Assembly: GCA_947589395.1 (NCBI GenBank)
Contig: CANQAA010000007.1
Coordinates: 1-34,106 of the forward strand
From: an uncultured Clostridia bacterium
GTDB taxonomy: Bacteria; Bacillota; Clostridia; Christensenellales; CAG-917
DNA: 34,106 bases
Reading direction: 5' to 3'
Below, piece by piece: positions 10,025 through 17,780 of the stretch; the stretch's first letter is position 1, and the number at the start of each line of letters is the position of its first letter. A program made the translations under genes and the position numbers. The notes under the pieces were generated by a model. It saw nothing but the letters and a program-made list of their open reading frames with translations, had not been told where the DNA came from and did not search any database.

Positions 10025-10474
10025 ATGGACAAGTGGGACAAGAGATTTATGGATATGGCCGAACTCGTTTCAAGCTGGACGAGTTGCGCGCGCGAGGGAC
10101 GGGCGATCGGCGCGATCGTCGTCAAGGACAAGCGCATCATGACCACAGGCTACAACGGAGCGCCTGCCGGCATCACGACCTGCCGCGAAAAGGGCTATTG
10201 CATGCGCGACAAGCTCGGCATCGCAAGCGGCACGAGGGCGGAAGTGTGCTACGCCGTGCACGCGGAGCAAAACGCCATATGTCAGGCGGCAAAACTTGGC
10301 ATATCTCTTGAGGGCGCGACGCTATACTGCACACATCAACCCTGCACGATATGCACCCGCCTCATAATTAACAGCGGCATAAAGCGCGTGGTCTACAAAT
10401 ACCCCTACCCCGACGAGTTTTCAATGCGGCTCTTTAATGAAGCGAACATCAAAGTGGAAAAATTCGAAGAATGA
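10025..10474 (+). CDS. dCMP deaminase / ComEB-like zinc deaminase
   Basis: A 149-residue zinc-dependent nucleotide deaminase. The active-site motifs are HAE (residues 79-81, zinc ligand histidine and catalytic glutamate) and PCTIC (106-110, two zinc cysteines). Additional conserved stretches are GYNGAPAG (about 42-49) and the Cys pair in TTCREKGYC (about 51-59), typical of deoxycytidylate deaminases. The reaction converts dCMP to dUMP for thymidylate synthesis; the ComEB name is used for the same family near competence genes, but no competence gene is here. The start is the ATG at 10025 with AAGGTG upstream; an extended frame from 9902 would cross the promoter. It is a single-gene unit between its own promoter and terminator. 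Confidence 0.93.
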   Translation: MDKWDKRFMDMAELVSSWTSCAREGRAIGAIVVKDKRIMTTGYNGAPAGITTCREKGYCMRDKLGIASGTRAEVCYAVHAEQNAICQAAKLGISLEGATLYCTHQPCTICTRLIINSGIKRVVYKYPYPDEFSMRLFNEANIKVEKFEE

Positions 10475-10479
10475 CGCTC

Positions 10480-10508
10480 GCCTCCCACATTGCGGAGGCT
10501 TTTTTTTT
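10480..10508 (+). terminator. Rho-independent terminator of the dCMP deaminase gene
   Basis: GCCTCC (10480-10485) pairs with GGAGGC (10494-10499) around an 8-base loop, followed by T9. It begins 5 bases after the stop codon. Confidence 0.92.
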
Positions 10509-10590
10509 GTGCTCTCGAGAGCCTATTTTTTCAAAAAAATTACCAAAAGAAAATAATTTCGACAAATTGCGCAAAAAGCCGTAAAAATCG

Positions 10591-10619
10591 TTGACATATG
10601 TATGCAAAACATATATAAT
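10591..10619 (+). promoter_or_regulatory. Consensus sigma-A promoter of the XRE-cupin/pot operon
   Basis: A full consensus: TTGACA (10591-10596), a 17-base spacer and TATAAT (10614-10619). GTATGC (10600-10605) and GCATAC (10620-10625) form an inverted repeat around the -10 box and could be a further operator. The start near 10626 leaves a leader of about 127 bases. Confidence 0.92.
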
Positions 10620-10631
10620 GCATACGCTGTC

Positions 10632-10733
10632 TTTTTGTTTAGCAAAATTAAACAAAAAGATTAAAATCACAAAACTTCGTAAACTTGAAGTAGATTTTTG
10701 CTAAACTCGCGTAAAAGTTTAGCAAAACTAAAC
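10632..10733 (+). promoter_or_regulatory. Leader with three copies of GTTTAGCAAAA: putative operator array or alternative RNA hairpins
   Basis: GTTTAGCAAAA occurs at 10637-10647 and 10717-10727, and inverted at 10696-10706. The first and last copies are each followed by a short complement (TAAAC), giving GTTTAGCAAAAnTAAAC; the first is a 10-bp-arm palindrome (10632-10641 with 10649-10658). The second and third copies face each other as perfect 11-bp arms with a 10-base spacer. All lie between the start site and the ribosome binding site. The simplest reading is repeated binding sites for the XRE-cupin protein encoded next, giving autoregulation; as RNA, copies one and three could compete to pair with copy two. 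Confidence 0.65.
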
Positions 10734-10752
10734 AAAAAATCAAGAGGAACGT

Positions 10753-11286
10753 ATGGAACTTGGCATCAAGATCAAAAGACTCAGGCTGAAAAACAATCTC
10801 ACTCAAGAGGAACTTGCGGATCGTTGCGAGCTGACGAAGGGCTATATCTCTCAGCTTGAAAACGAGCTTACTTCCCCTTCAATTGCCACTCTTGAGGACA
10901 TTTTGAACGCTCTCGGCACGAATCCGTCCGAGTTTTTCAGAGACGAGACGGAAGAAAAGGTCGTGTTCACTGAGGCGGAGTTCATCGAAAAGAACGCGGA
11001 CAGTCACAAGATAGAGTGGCTCGTTCCCAACGCGCAAAAGAACGAGATGGAGCCGATAAGGGTGACCATCATGCCCCACTCGCGGCTCGAGGACGACATG
11101 CCTCACGAGGGCGAGGAGTTCGGCTATGTGCTCAAGGGCAGCGTGTGGCTGAACATCGGACAGGCGGCGTATTGCGTGAAAAAGGGCGAGGTGTTCTACT
11201 TTTCCCCCGCAAAGATGCACAGGCTCGAAAACAGAACGTCCGAGCCCGCCGTCGTGTTGTGGATCGCCTCTCCCCCGTCGTTTTAA
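10753..11286 (+). CDS. XRE-family regulator with C-terminal cupin domain, probably controlling polyamine uptake
   Basis: A 177-residue two-domain regulator. Residues 1-62 are an XRE helix-turn-helix (IKRLRLKNNLTQEELADRC, TKGYISQLENELTSPSI); residues 100-175 are a small cupin barrel (HSRLEDDMPHEGEEFGYVLKG, then KKGEVFYFSPAKMHRLEN), the fold that binds small ligands in PuuR/HipB-like sensors. GAGG at 10744-10747 precedes the ATG. It lies 89 bases before potA on the same strand, an arrangement common in Firmicutes in which the cupin protein is taken to sense polyamines and control potABCD. A weak promoter-like pair (TTGAAA near 11307, TACTTA after 18 bases) in the gap could give pot a second start. 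No terminator separates the genes. Confidence 0.9.
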   Translation: MELGIKIKRLRLKNNLTQEELADRCELTKGYISQLENELTSPSIATLEDILNALGTNPSEFFRDETEEKVVFTEAEFIEKNADSHKIEWLVPNAQKNEMEPIRVTIMPHSRLEDDMPHEGEEFGYVLKGSVWLNIGQAAYCVKKGEVFYFSPAKMHRLENRTSEPAVVLWIASPPSF

Positions 11287-11375
11287 TTTAATACATATAT
11301 CACATTTTGAAAAAATCACACAAAAAACACTACTTATGAAGAGCACATTTGAAATGAGAGTTTAGGAGTCGAAAT

Positions 11376-12983
11376 ATGGTTCAAAAGACACAAAATGACA
11401 TCATCATCGAGCTTAGAAACGTCTTCAAGACGTACGACGGCAAGCACGCCGTGAACAACGCGAGTCTCGCGATAAAGCGCGGGGAGTTCGTCACCCTGCT
11501 CGGTCCGAGCGGCTGCGGAAAGACGACGACTCTCAGAATGATCGCGGGCTTTGAGATGCCGACGAGCGGCAAGATCATCTTCGACGGAAAAGACATCACC
11601 GACGTCCCGCCTCATCTTCGCCCCGTGAACACGGTCTTTCAAAAGTACGCGCTGTTTCCTCATCTCAACGTGTTCAACAACATAGCGTTCGGGCTGAAAC
11701 TCAAGGTCATTCCCAACGGCACGAAGGTCAACCGCAAGGGCGAGACCGTTCAGCTCTTCAGAAAGTATACGAAAGCGGAGATAACCGAAAAGGTGAACAA
11801 CGCCTTGAAGATGGTCGACCTCGAGGACTACGGCCACCGCAACGTCTCCTCCCTCTCCGGCGGACAGCAACAGAGGGTGGCGATCGCGCGAGCGCTCGTC
11901 AACGAGCCTCAAGTTCTCTTGCTTGACGAGCCTCTCGGGGCGCTGGATCTGAAGATGCGCAAGGACATGCAACTCGAACTCATGGATATGCACAAGAGGC
12001 TTGGCATCACCTTCATTTACGTCACTCACGATCAGGAGGAGGCGCTCACGATGTCCGACAAGATCGTCGTCATGCGCATGGGCGAGATACAGCAGATCGC
12101 CACTCCCGAAAAGATATACGACGAGCCTGCCAACGCGTTCGTCGCGGACTTCATCGGCGAGAGCACGATACTTTCCGGCGTCATGCTCGAGGACTTCAAA
12201 GTGGAGTTTTGCGACACGGTGTTCGAGTGCGTGGACAAGGGCTTCAAAAAGAACGAGCCCATCGACGTCATCATCCGCCCCGAAGACCTCAAGATCAAGG
12301 CGGCAAACGACCCGATGAGCCTCATGCAGGCAACAGTCCTCTCCTCCGTCTTCAAGGGCGACCACTATCAGATCACGCTCATCGCAAACGAAAACGAGCT
12401 CGTCGCTCACGACACCGAAAACTACGAAGTCGGCGAGACGGTGGGCGTCTACATCAAGCCGTTCGATCTTCACATCATGCACAAGACCCGCCTCATCAAC
12501 GAGATCGACACCTACATCACGGGCGAAAACCTCGTTGAAATTTGCGGCACGGACTTCGAGTGCGTGACGGACCTTGCGGAGGGCACTCCCGTCAAGGTCC
12601 AGGTGGACTTCGACGACGTCGAGATAACCGACGACGAGGACGACGGAATGATCTCCGCAACGGTCGTATCTTCAATCTACAAGGGCAGCTACTATCAAGC
12701 CATTCTCTCCACCGACGACCACTACAACTTCTTTGCGGACACGGACTACGAGTGGCTCAAGGGCGACCGCGTGGGCATAAGGATAGCTCCCGAAAAGATC
12801 TTGATCTCCACCCGCGACGAAAACGAAAAACCCGTCGAGCGCGTGGTCGTGGACGAGACCCTCACCGAAGAAGAGGAAAAAGCGATCGAGCTCTCCCGCA
12901 ACATCGAACCCGAAAAATTCGACAGCGAGGCGTACGAGCAAGAGGAATACGCTCAAAATAGCGACGAGGAGGGCGACAAGTGA
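11376..12983 (+). CDS. potA: Spermidine/putrescine ABC transporter ATPase PotA with duplicated C-terminal domain
   Basis: The ATPase subunit of the PotABCD polyamine importer, on the cytoplasmic face. Visible motifs are Walker [10 protein letters not shown] (43-51), signature LSGGQQQR (160-167), Walker B LLLDEP (181-186) and the THD switch histidine (218). It has 535 residues against about 350-380 for typical PotA. Two parts account for this. About 20 residues rich in Lys/Asn/Gly are inserted at 111-133, between the Q-loop and signature. The regulatory TOBE-like region appears twice: residues 265-370 and 380-480 both carry FECV, then ATVxSSxxKGxxYQ, then a V-G-x-x-I-x-P strand. An acidic tail of about 50 residues follows. 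TAGGAG precedes the ATG. It overlaps potB by 4 bases. Confidence 0.95.
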   Translation: MVQKTQNDIIIELRNVFKTYDGKHAVNNASLAIKRGEFVTLLGPSGCGKTTTLRMIAGFEMPTSGKIIFDGKDITDVPPHLRPVNTVFQKYALFPHLNVFNNIAFGLKLKVIPNGTKVNRKGETVQLFRKYTKAEITEKVNNALKMVDLEDYGHRNVSSLSGGQQQRVAIARALVNEPQVLLLDEPLGALDLKMRKDMQLELMDMHKRLGITFIYVTHDQEEALTMSDKIVVMRMGEIQQIATPEKIYDEPANAFVADFIGESTILSGVMLEDFKVEFCDTVFECVDKGFKKNEPIDVIIRPEDLKIKAANDPMSLMQATVLSSVFKGDHYQITLIANENELVAHDTENYEVGETVGVYIKPFDLHIMHKTRLINEIDTYITGENLVEICGTDFECVTDLAEGTPVKVQVDFDDVEITDDEDDGMISATVVSSIYKGSYYQAILSTDDHYNFFADTDYEWLKGDRVGIRIAPEKILISTRDENEKPVERVVVDETLTEEEEKAIELSRNIEPEKFDSEAYEQEEYAQNSDEEGDK

Positions 12984-13768
12984 AAAAGAAGTTCAAGCTG
13001 ACAAAAAAAGTGTTCAGCTTTCCGTACATACTCTTTTTGATACTGTTCGTGATCGTGCCGCTCGTGCTAATTTTGGTCAACGCGTTTCTGGACAGCGACA
13101 AAAATCTCACGCTGAACAACTTCAAAACCTTTTTCTCATCTCCCGCAAGCAGCATAGTGCTTGGCAACTCCCTGCTCGTGGGCGTGATAACGACGGTTTT
13201 ATGTCTCGTCATAGGCTATCCCGTCGCCTATATCCTCTCAAAGATGAGCAGCGGCAAGATCCTCGTTTTGCTCTACGTTTTGCCGATGTTCATCAACTTT
13301 TTGATTCGCACGCTCGCAACGAAGGCCATCTTCATCGCGCTCAACGTCGAGCTCGGCATGGGCACGGTGCTGTTCGGAATGGTATATAACTACCTTCCCT
13401 TCATGATAATGCCCCTGCACACGACGATATCCGGCATAGACAAGAGCTACATCGAGGCGGCGCAGGATCTCGGCGCGGACAAGGTCACCGTATTTTTGAA
13501 GACCACCCTCCCCTTGAGCGTGAGCGGAATACTTAGCGGCGTCACGATGGTCTTTATCCCGACCATATCCACTTTCGCCATCTCGCAACTGCTTTCAAAC
13601 GGCAAGATCTTTTTGTTTGGCGACTCGATACAGCTCAGCTTTGAGCAGAACCTTTACGGCGTGGGCTCCATCATGAGCCTCGTCATGCTCGCCTTCGTGC
13701 TCGTCTCGAACTTTGTTATGAACAAATTCAACCGCAACAACGACGCGGTGAGGAGGTCGCTATGGTAA
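12980..13768 (+). CDS. potB: Spermidine/putrescine ABC transporter permease PotB
   Basis: A 262-residue permease with about six membrane spans. The EAA loop that docks on PotA reads [21 protein letters not shown] (about residues 154-174). It starts at GTG (12980), overlapping the potA stop as GTGA, with GAGGAGG shortly upstream inside potA, so translation is coupled. With PotC it forms the membrane channel of the importer. Confidence 0.95.
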   Translation: MKKKFKLTKKVFSFPYILFLILFVIVPLVLILVNAFLDSDKNLTLNNFKTFFSSPASSIVLGNSLLVGVITTVLCLVIGYPVAYILSKMSSGKILVLLYVLPMFINFLIRTLATKAIFIALNVELGMGTVLFGMVYNYLPFMIMPLHTTISGIDKSYIEAAQDLGADKVTVFLKTTLPLSVSGILSGVTMVFIPTISTFAISQLLSNGKIFLFGDSIQLSFEQNLYGVGSIMSLVMLAFVLVSNFVMNKFNRNNDAVRRSLW

Positions 13769-14580
13769 AGCTCAAAAACATTCTCGAAAAGGGATATCTG
13801 TTTATCATTCTGGCAATTCTTTACGCGCCCATCATATTGCTCTTCGTCTATTCGTTTTCGAACAGCTCCAACTTCAGCTTCGATCAGGGCTTCAACTTCG
13901 ACGCGTACATTGCGATATTCAAGTCCGAAAAGTCACCCGAACTTTGGAACGCCATAGGCAACACCTTTCTCATCGCGACGGTCTCGAGCGTGATCGCCAC
14001 GATCATGGGCACGTTTGCGTCGATCGGCATATTCAATCTCGGCAAGCGCTCGAGGCGCGTGGTCGAAAACGTCAACCAATTTCCCATCATCAACAGCGAG
14101 ATCGTCATGGCAGTGTCGTTGATGATCTTCTTTGTGACCTTCTCCTTCCCCGAAGGATATCTGAGGCTGATTATCGCGCACATAGCGTTTTGCACCCCGT
14201 ACGTCGTTCTCAACGTCATGCCAAAGCTCGAGGCGATGGATCCGAACATCTACGAGGCGGCGCTCGATCTCGGCGCAAATCCGATGAAAGCGATGCTGAA
14301 GGTGATGATCCCCATCATCTCGCCCGGCATAGTTAGCGGCTTTGTGATGGCGTTTTTGATGTCGATGGACGACTTCATCATCACTCAGATCAACAAGGGC
14401 GCGGCGACGGGCATAAACACCCTGTCCACCTACATCTACTCCGACGCGAGGGTGCAGGGGCTCGAGCCCTTCTGGTACGCGATATTCAGCATAATCTTCG
14501 TGATCATTCTTGCGCTGGTGCTCAGCGTAAATCTTGTCAAGATCCAAAAACAAAAGCAAAAGGAGGCGAAGGCAAAATGA
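13762..14580 (+). CDS. potC: Spermidine/putrescine ABC transporter permease PotC
   Basis: A 272-residue permease with about six membrane spans, paired with PotB. The EAA loop reads YEAALDLGANPMKAMLKVMIP (about 171-191). The N-terminal segments ILYAPIILLFVYSFSNS and the FSFDQGFNFDAY loop are typical of PotC. The ATG at 13762 overlaps the end of potB by 7 bases and has GAGGAGG upstream. The C-terminus is a short basic Lys/Gln-rich tail (QKQKQKEAKAK). Confidence 0.95.
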   Translation: MVKLKNILEKGYLFIILAILYAPIILLFVYSFSNSSNFSFDQGFNFDAYIAIFKSEKSPELWNAIGNTFLIATVSSVIATIMGTFASIGIFNLGKRSRRVVENVNQFPIINSEIVMAVSLMIFFVTFSFPEGYLRLIIAHIAFCTPYVVLNVMPKLEAMDPNIYEAALDLGANPMKAMLKVMIPIISPGIVSGFVMAFLMSMDDFIITQINKGAATGINTLSTYIYSDARVQGLEPFWYAIFSIIFVIILALVLSVNLVKIQKQKQKEAKAK

Positions 14581-16070
14581 AATCGTATCTCAAGTTTCCT
14601 GCGTTGATTTTTGCAATATGCTTGGTGTTTTTGCCCCTGTTTTCCGCGTGCGACAAAAAGGATAACGGCGGAGAACACGTCGAGCTCGTCATCTACAACT
14701 GGGAGGACTACATCGATATCGGCGACAGCGAGATGGGCAGAAACAACATCCTCGACGACTTTTGCGCATACTACCGCGAAGTCACGGGCGACACGCTTAC
14801 GATAAAATATACCACCTTCGACACCAACGAGACGATGATGACAAAGGTGCTGAACAACGACGCAAATGTCGATCTCATCTGCCCTTCGGAGTACGCGATA
14901 GAAAAGCTGCTGCTCGCGGGCAAGCTCGAAAATCAAAAAAAGCTCTATGAGGAGTTGAAACCTACGCTCGACGGCTACGGAATAGACCTCGACGGCATGA
15001 GCAGCGTGGGCAAGGGCGACGGCACGATAGAAGACGAGATAATGAACGTGATAAGAGTCATGTTCGGCTCTATCGAGGACGGGCACGGCAACACGCTGGA
15101 TATGACAGAATATATGGTCCCCTACATGTGGGGAACGCTCGGAATACTCTACAACAAGGACGTCATCTCTCAAGAAGAGCTCGACGAATACGGCTGGGGC
15201 GTGCTCTGGAACGTGCAAAACAACGAGGAGCTCGAAAACAAGATACTCATGAAGGACAGCGTCCGCGACACCTACGCCGCCGCTCTGTTCTATATGTACG
15301 AATACGACCTGCTTCCCGAAAAGTACAAGGACATCAAAAACGCTCAGGACCTCATCAACGTCACGGACGACGAGATGGTCGAGGCGGCAGAGAGAGTGCT
15401 CACCGAGCAGCGCGACCACATCTCCGGCTACGAAGTGGACTTTGGCAAGGACGACATGATCAACGAGATCGTCTATGCGGACTTCGCTTGGAGCGGCGAC
15501 GCGCTGTGGGCGGTCGAAGAGAGCTACGACGAGGACGACGAAGTCCACGACGACGGGTGCTTCTTGGGCTACTACTGCCCCACCGGCGTGAACCCCAAGA
15601 CGGAAAAAGAGCGCTTCAGCAATATTTGGTACGACGGCTGGGTCATTCCCACCACCGTCAAAAACCCGCTTGCGGCGATGATGTTCATAGACTATATGGC
15701 GCGTCCGCAAAACGCCGTGCGCAATTCGGTTGCGATCGGCTACACCTGCGCGGCGGACAAACAGCTCATGAGCGAAAACGACGAGGCGCTCGCCTTCTTG
15801 GAGGAGCAGGAGTACGACGTTGAGGAATATTTCTCAAACGTCGGAAGATACCCCGAGATCAACTTTGCTCTCGGCGTCATGAGAGACTTCGGCGGAGAAA
15901 ACGAAAAGGTCGTCAACATGTGGCAGAGGGCAAAATCCGGCGCGGGCGTGGATATGTCGCTCGTCTACGTCATCGTAGCGATCGTCGGCGCGTTCTTGAT
16001 CGCGGCGCTCGTCTATATCATCGCTCAGCTTCTCAAGCGTCGTCCCAAAAAGCTATCCTCCGCCGAATAA
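14577..16070 (+). CDS. potD: Polyamine-binding lipoprotein PotD, extended and with a C-terminal membrane span
   Basis: The extracytoplasmic substrate-binding protein of the Pot importer. The signal peptide ends in the lipobox LFSAC (cysteine 25). PotD marks are present: YNWEDYI soon after the signal, TTFDTNETM, the LICPSEYAI region, YMWGTLGILYN, and YDGWVIP before the C-lobe. It has 497 residues against about 350 for E. coli PotD; the excess is spread over insertions between the lobes and an extra C-terminal part. That part contains a clear hydrophobic helix (about residues 461-486) followed by KRRPKK, predicting a second membrane anchor with an inside basic end. A binding protein tethered at both ends is unusual. 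ATGA overlap with potC. A strong terminator follows, so the operon ends here. Confidence 0.93.
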   Translation: MKSYLKFPALIFAICLVFLPLFSACDKKDNGGEHVELVIYNWEDYIDIGDSEMGRNNILDDFCAYYREVTGDTLTIKYTTFDTNETMMTKVLNNDANVDLICPSEYAIEKLLLAGKLENQKKLYEELKPTLDGYGIDLDGMSSVGKGDGTIEDEIMNVIRVMFGSIEDGHGNTLDMTEYMVPYMWGTLGILYNKDVISQEELDEYGWGVLWNVQNNEELENKILMKDSVRDTYAAALFYMYEYDLLPEKYKDIKNAQDLINVTDDEMVEAAERVLTEQRDHISGYEVDFGKDDMINEIVYADFAWSGDALWAVEESYDEDDEVHDDGCFLGYYCPTGVNPKTEKERFSNIWYDGWVIPTTVKNPLAAMMFIDYMARPQNAVRNSVAIGYTCAADKQLMSENDEALAFLEEQEYDVEEYFSNVGRYPEINFALGVMRDFGGENEKVVNMWQRAKSGAGVDMSLVYVIVAIVGAFLIAALVYIIAQLLKRRPKKLSSAE

Positions 16071-16090
16071 GCAAAAATTCATAAGCAACA

Positions 16091-16121
16091 AAATAAGCAG
16101 CCTGCGCTGCTTATTTTTTTT
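16091..16121. terminator. Terminator of the pot operon, possibly bidirectional
   Basis: AATAAGCAGC (16092-16101) pairs with GCTGCTTATT (16106-16115) around a 4-base loop, followed by a T tract to 16121. On the minus strand the same hairpin is followed by a weaker T4, so it may also end the GH30 transcript. Confidence 0.92.
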
Positions 16122-16161
16122 GCGATCGACAACTTGTGTTGAGTTTTTGCCGTTTTTGAAG

Positions 16162-17709
16162 TCAACCTATCTTTTTCAGGACGAACGTGGTCACGCTCTT
16201 TTTGGAAAGTTTGCCGAAATCGGATATGCTTTCTATGTTGCGGGAGGCGTCCGTGCAACTCGCCTCGACCACTTCGTAGCCGCTTGGCAGGCGAAGTTTG
16301 CGAGAGCGATTTGCGTAGTTGATGACGACGAGAGCCACCGTGCCGTCCTCGTTTTTGAAGGCGCACGAGCCTATCTCGTCCCAATTTGTGTCGTCAAACT
16401 TCGTCTTTGATTTGACGCGCACGCCCTCTTTGATATATCTTGTGAACTGCGCGAAGCAAAAATATCTCTTTGTCGTGACAAATTCTATCGGCTTGTTTCT
16501 TTTCAAGTCCTTTTTGTCAAAATAGATCAAGCCGTCCTCAAATTCCAATTCCGCTATCGCCGTCCACCAGCACCAACGGCTCGCGCCGAGTTCGGTGAGG
16601 TCCTTGAGCATCAAATCGGCGCTTTTCAATCCCATATCGATTGAACGATCCGTGCCGTCGAGCATGAGACATACCTCGCTCATATGTATTTGCTTGTTTG
16701 CAAAATGGTCCTCAGCGTACTTTACGAAGTTTTTACGCACGTTGATCATATCGTCGGCGTGATAGGAGTGCACGGAGATATGCTCGAGCTCATCAAACCA
16801 GTCGTACTTTTCAAATTCCTTTATATAATCCCTGAAGTGCCCCGACGAAAAGGCGTTTGAGAGCGCGTCCGCCGTGAATGTGCCGCTGTCAAAGAGGTCG
16901 GGCTTGATGTTCGTGCCGTTTGTGGCGTTATACTCTTTTAGCTTGCGCATAAACACGTCGTAAAATTCGCCGAGAGGAACGGGGTCAAAGTGACAGCCCT
17001 CCTGATTGTGCGCCTGCTCTTCGTTGCCTCCCCAAGACCACTGCGGTTCGTTGACGGGGCTGAGTGAAATTTCTATCTCGGCCCCGTACGTTCTGAAAAA
17101 GTAGCCCGCGATCGTCAAAAGATAGTCCGCATACGCCTCGTAATTTTCGGCGGGAAGGTTGTTTTCGTGCGGCTTTGTGGCAGCGCCCTTGCCGTTAGCG
17201 GGCAAAAGATAGTGCGGGGAGGTTGAAAAGAGCTCGATGTGCTTGACGTTGCCCGTCGCGATCGCCGCTCTCAACACGTTCATGGCGTTTTGATCCCTGC
17301 CCTCGAAGTCGAAATTGTTCGGGTCTTTGAACGCCGCCTTGTCACCCGTAAATCTTTCGGCAATGAAAAAACTCTCCGTCTTGCGCTCGGGGAAAAGCCT
17401 TTCGTCATCCACCTCGACGGTGCCCGCTCCTATGTTGTAGCGTAGCGTGTTGAACATGAGCCCTTCGTCAGAGTAAAGCAGCCGCGCCGCTTCGTTTGCG
17501 TTCACGTCATTTCTGCCGATGAGCTGAAAAGTCCAGGCGCCGCTTGCTCCGAACCCGTCGAAGGCTTGATATGTCACGCTCTCGTCAAGCAAGATCCGCA
17601 CGGGCGAAAACCCCGCGACTATGGCGTAGATCAAGACCCCTACTCCGCTCAAAAAGATAGTTGCGCCAATGACGAACACCGCTATCAAACCTTTCTTTGC
17701 CTTTTTCAT
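16162..17709 (-). CDS. Membrane-anchored glycoside hydrolase, family GH30-like
   Basis: A 515-residue protein with an uncleaved-looking N-terminal membrane anchor (residues 8-32, after basic KKAKK) and an extracellular catalytic domain. The GH30 marks are the FDGFGASGAW strand near residue 50, the acid/base glutamate in SPVNEPQWSW (E221), and a nucleophile candidate in HMSEVCL (E345). An HSYH segment (about 314-317) and a C-terminal beta-domain starting near 435 with KNEDGTVALVVINY follow, as in GH30 (beta/alpha)8 plus side-domain enzymes. The W-rich motif and GASGAW variant are closest to endo-beta-1,6-galactanase-type members in my recollection, but substrate is uncertain. GGAGG precedes the ATG. 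It lies 71 bases after the ABC gene on the same strand with no visible terminator, so it may be co-transcribed. Confidence 0.88.
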   Translation of the reverse strand: MKKAKKGLIAVFVIGATIFLSGVGVLIYAIVAGFSPVRILLDESVTYQAFDGFGASGAWTFQLIGRNDVNANEAARLLYSDEGLMFNTLRYNIGAGTVEVDDERLFPERKTESFFIAERFTGDKAAFKDPNNFDFEGRDQNAMNVLRAAIATGNVKHIELFSTSPHYLLPANGKGAATKPHENNLPAENYEAYADYLLTIAGYFFRTYGAEIEISLSPVNEPQWSWGGNEEQAHNQEGCHFDPVPLGEFYDVFMRKLKEYNATNGTNIKPDLFDSGTFTADALSNAFSSGHFRDYIKEFEKYDWFDELEHISVHSYHADDMINVRKNFVKYAEDHFANKQIHMSEVCLMLDGTDRSIDMGLKSADLMLKDLTELGASRWCWWTAIAELEFEDGLIYFDKKDLKRNKPIEFVTTKRYFCFAQFTRYIKEGVRVKSKTKFDDTNWDEIGSCAFKNEDGTVALVVINYANRSRKLRLPSGYEVVEASCTDASRNIESISDFGKLSKKSVTTFVLKKIG

Positions 17710-17780
17710 AAGTCCTCCAAATCAAATTTTTATCTGTATATTTTTGTCACATAAAGTTCGTGTTTTGCAAATATCGCTTG

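Noticed and set aside
10626..10752. Known riboswitch class in the pot leader
   Set aside because: The leader is AT-rich with repeated 11-mers and shows none of the conserved cores I know; repeated operator sites fit better.
11334..12482. Open frame of 382 codons antisense to potA
   Set aside because: Shadow of a GC-rich coding strand; composition is His/Asp/Val-rich low-sense sequence without motifs.
14436..15710. Open frame of 424 codons antisense to potC and potD
   Set aside because: Crosses two clear genes and shows only antisense-type residues; no expression signals.
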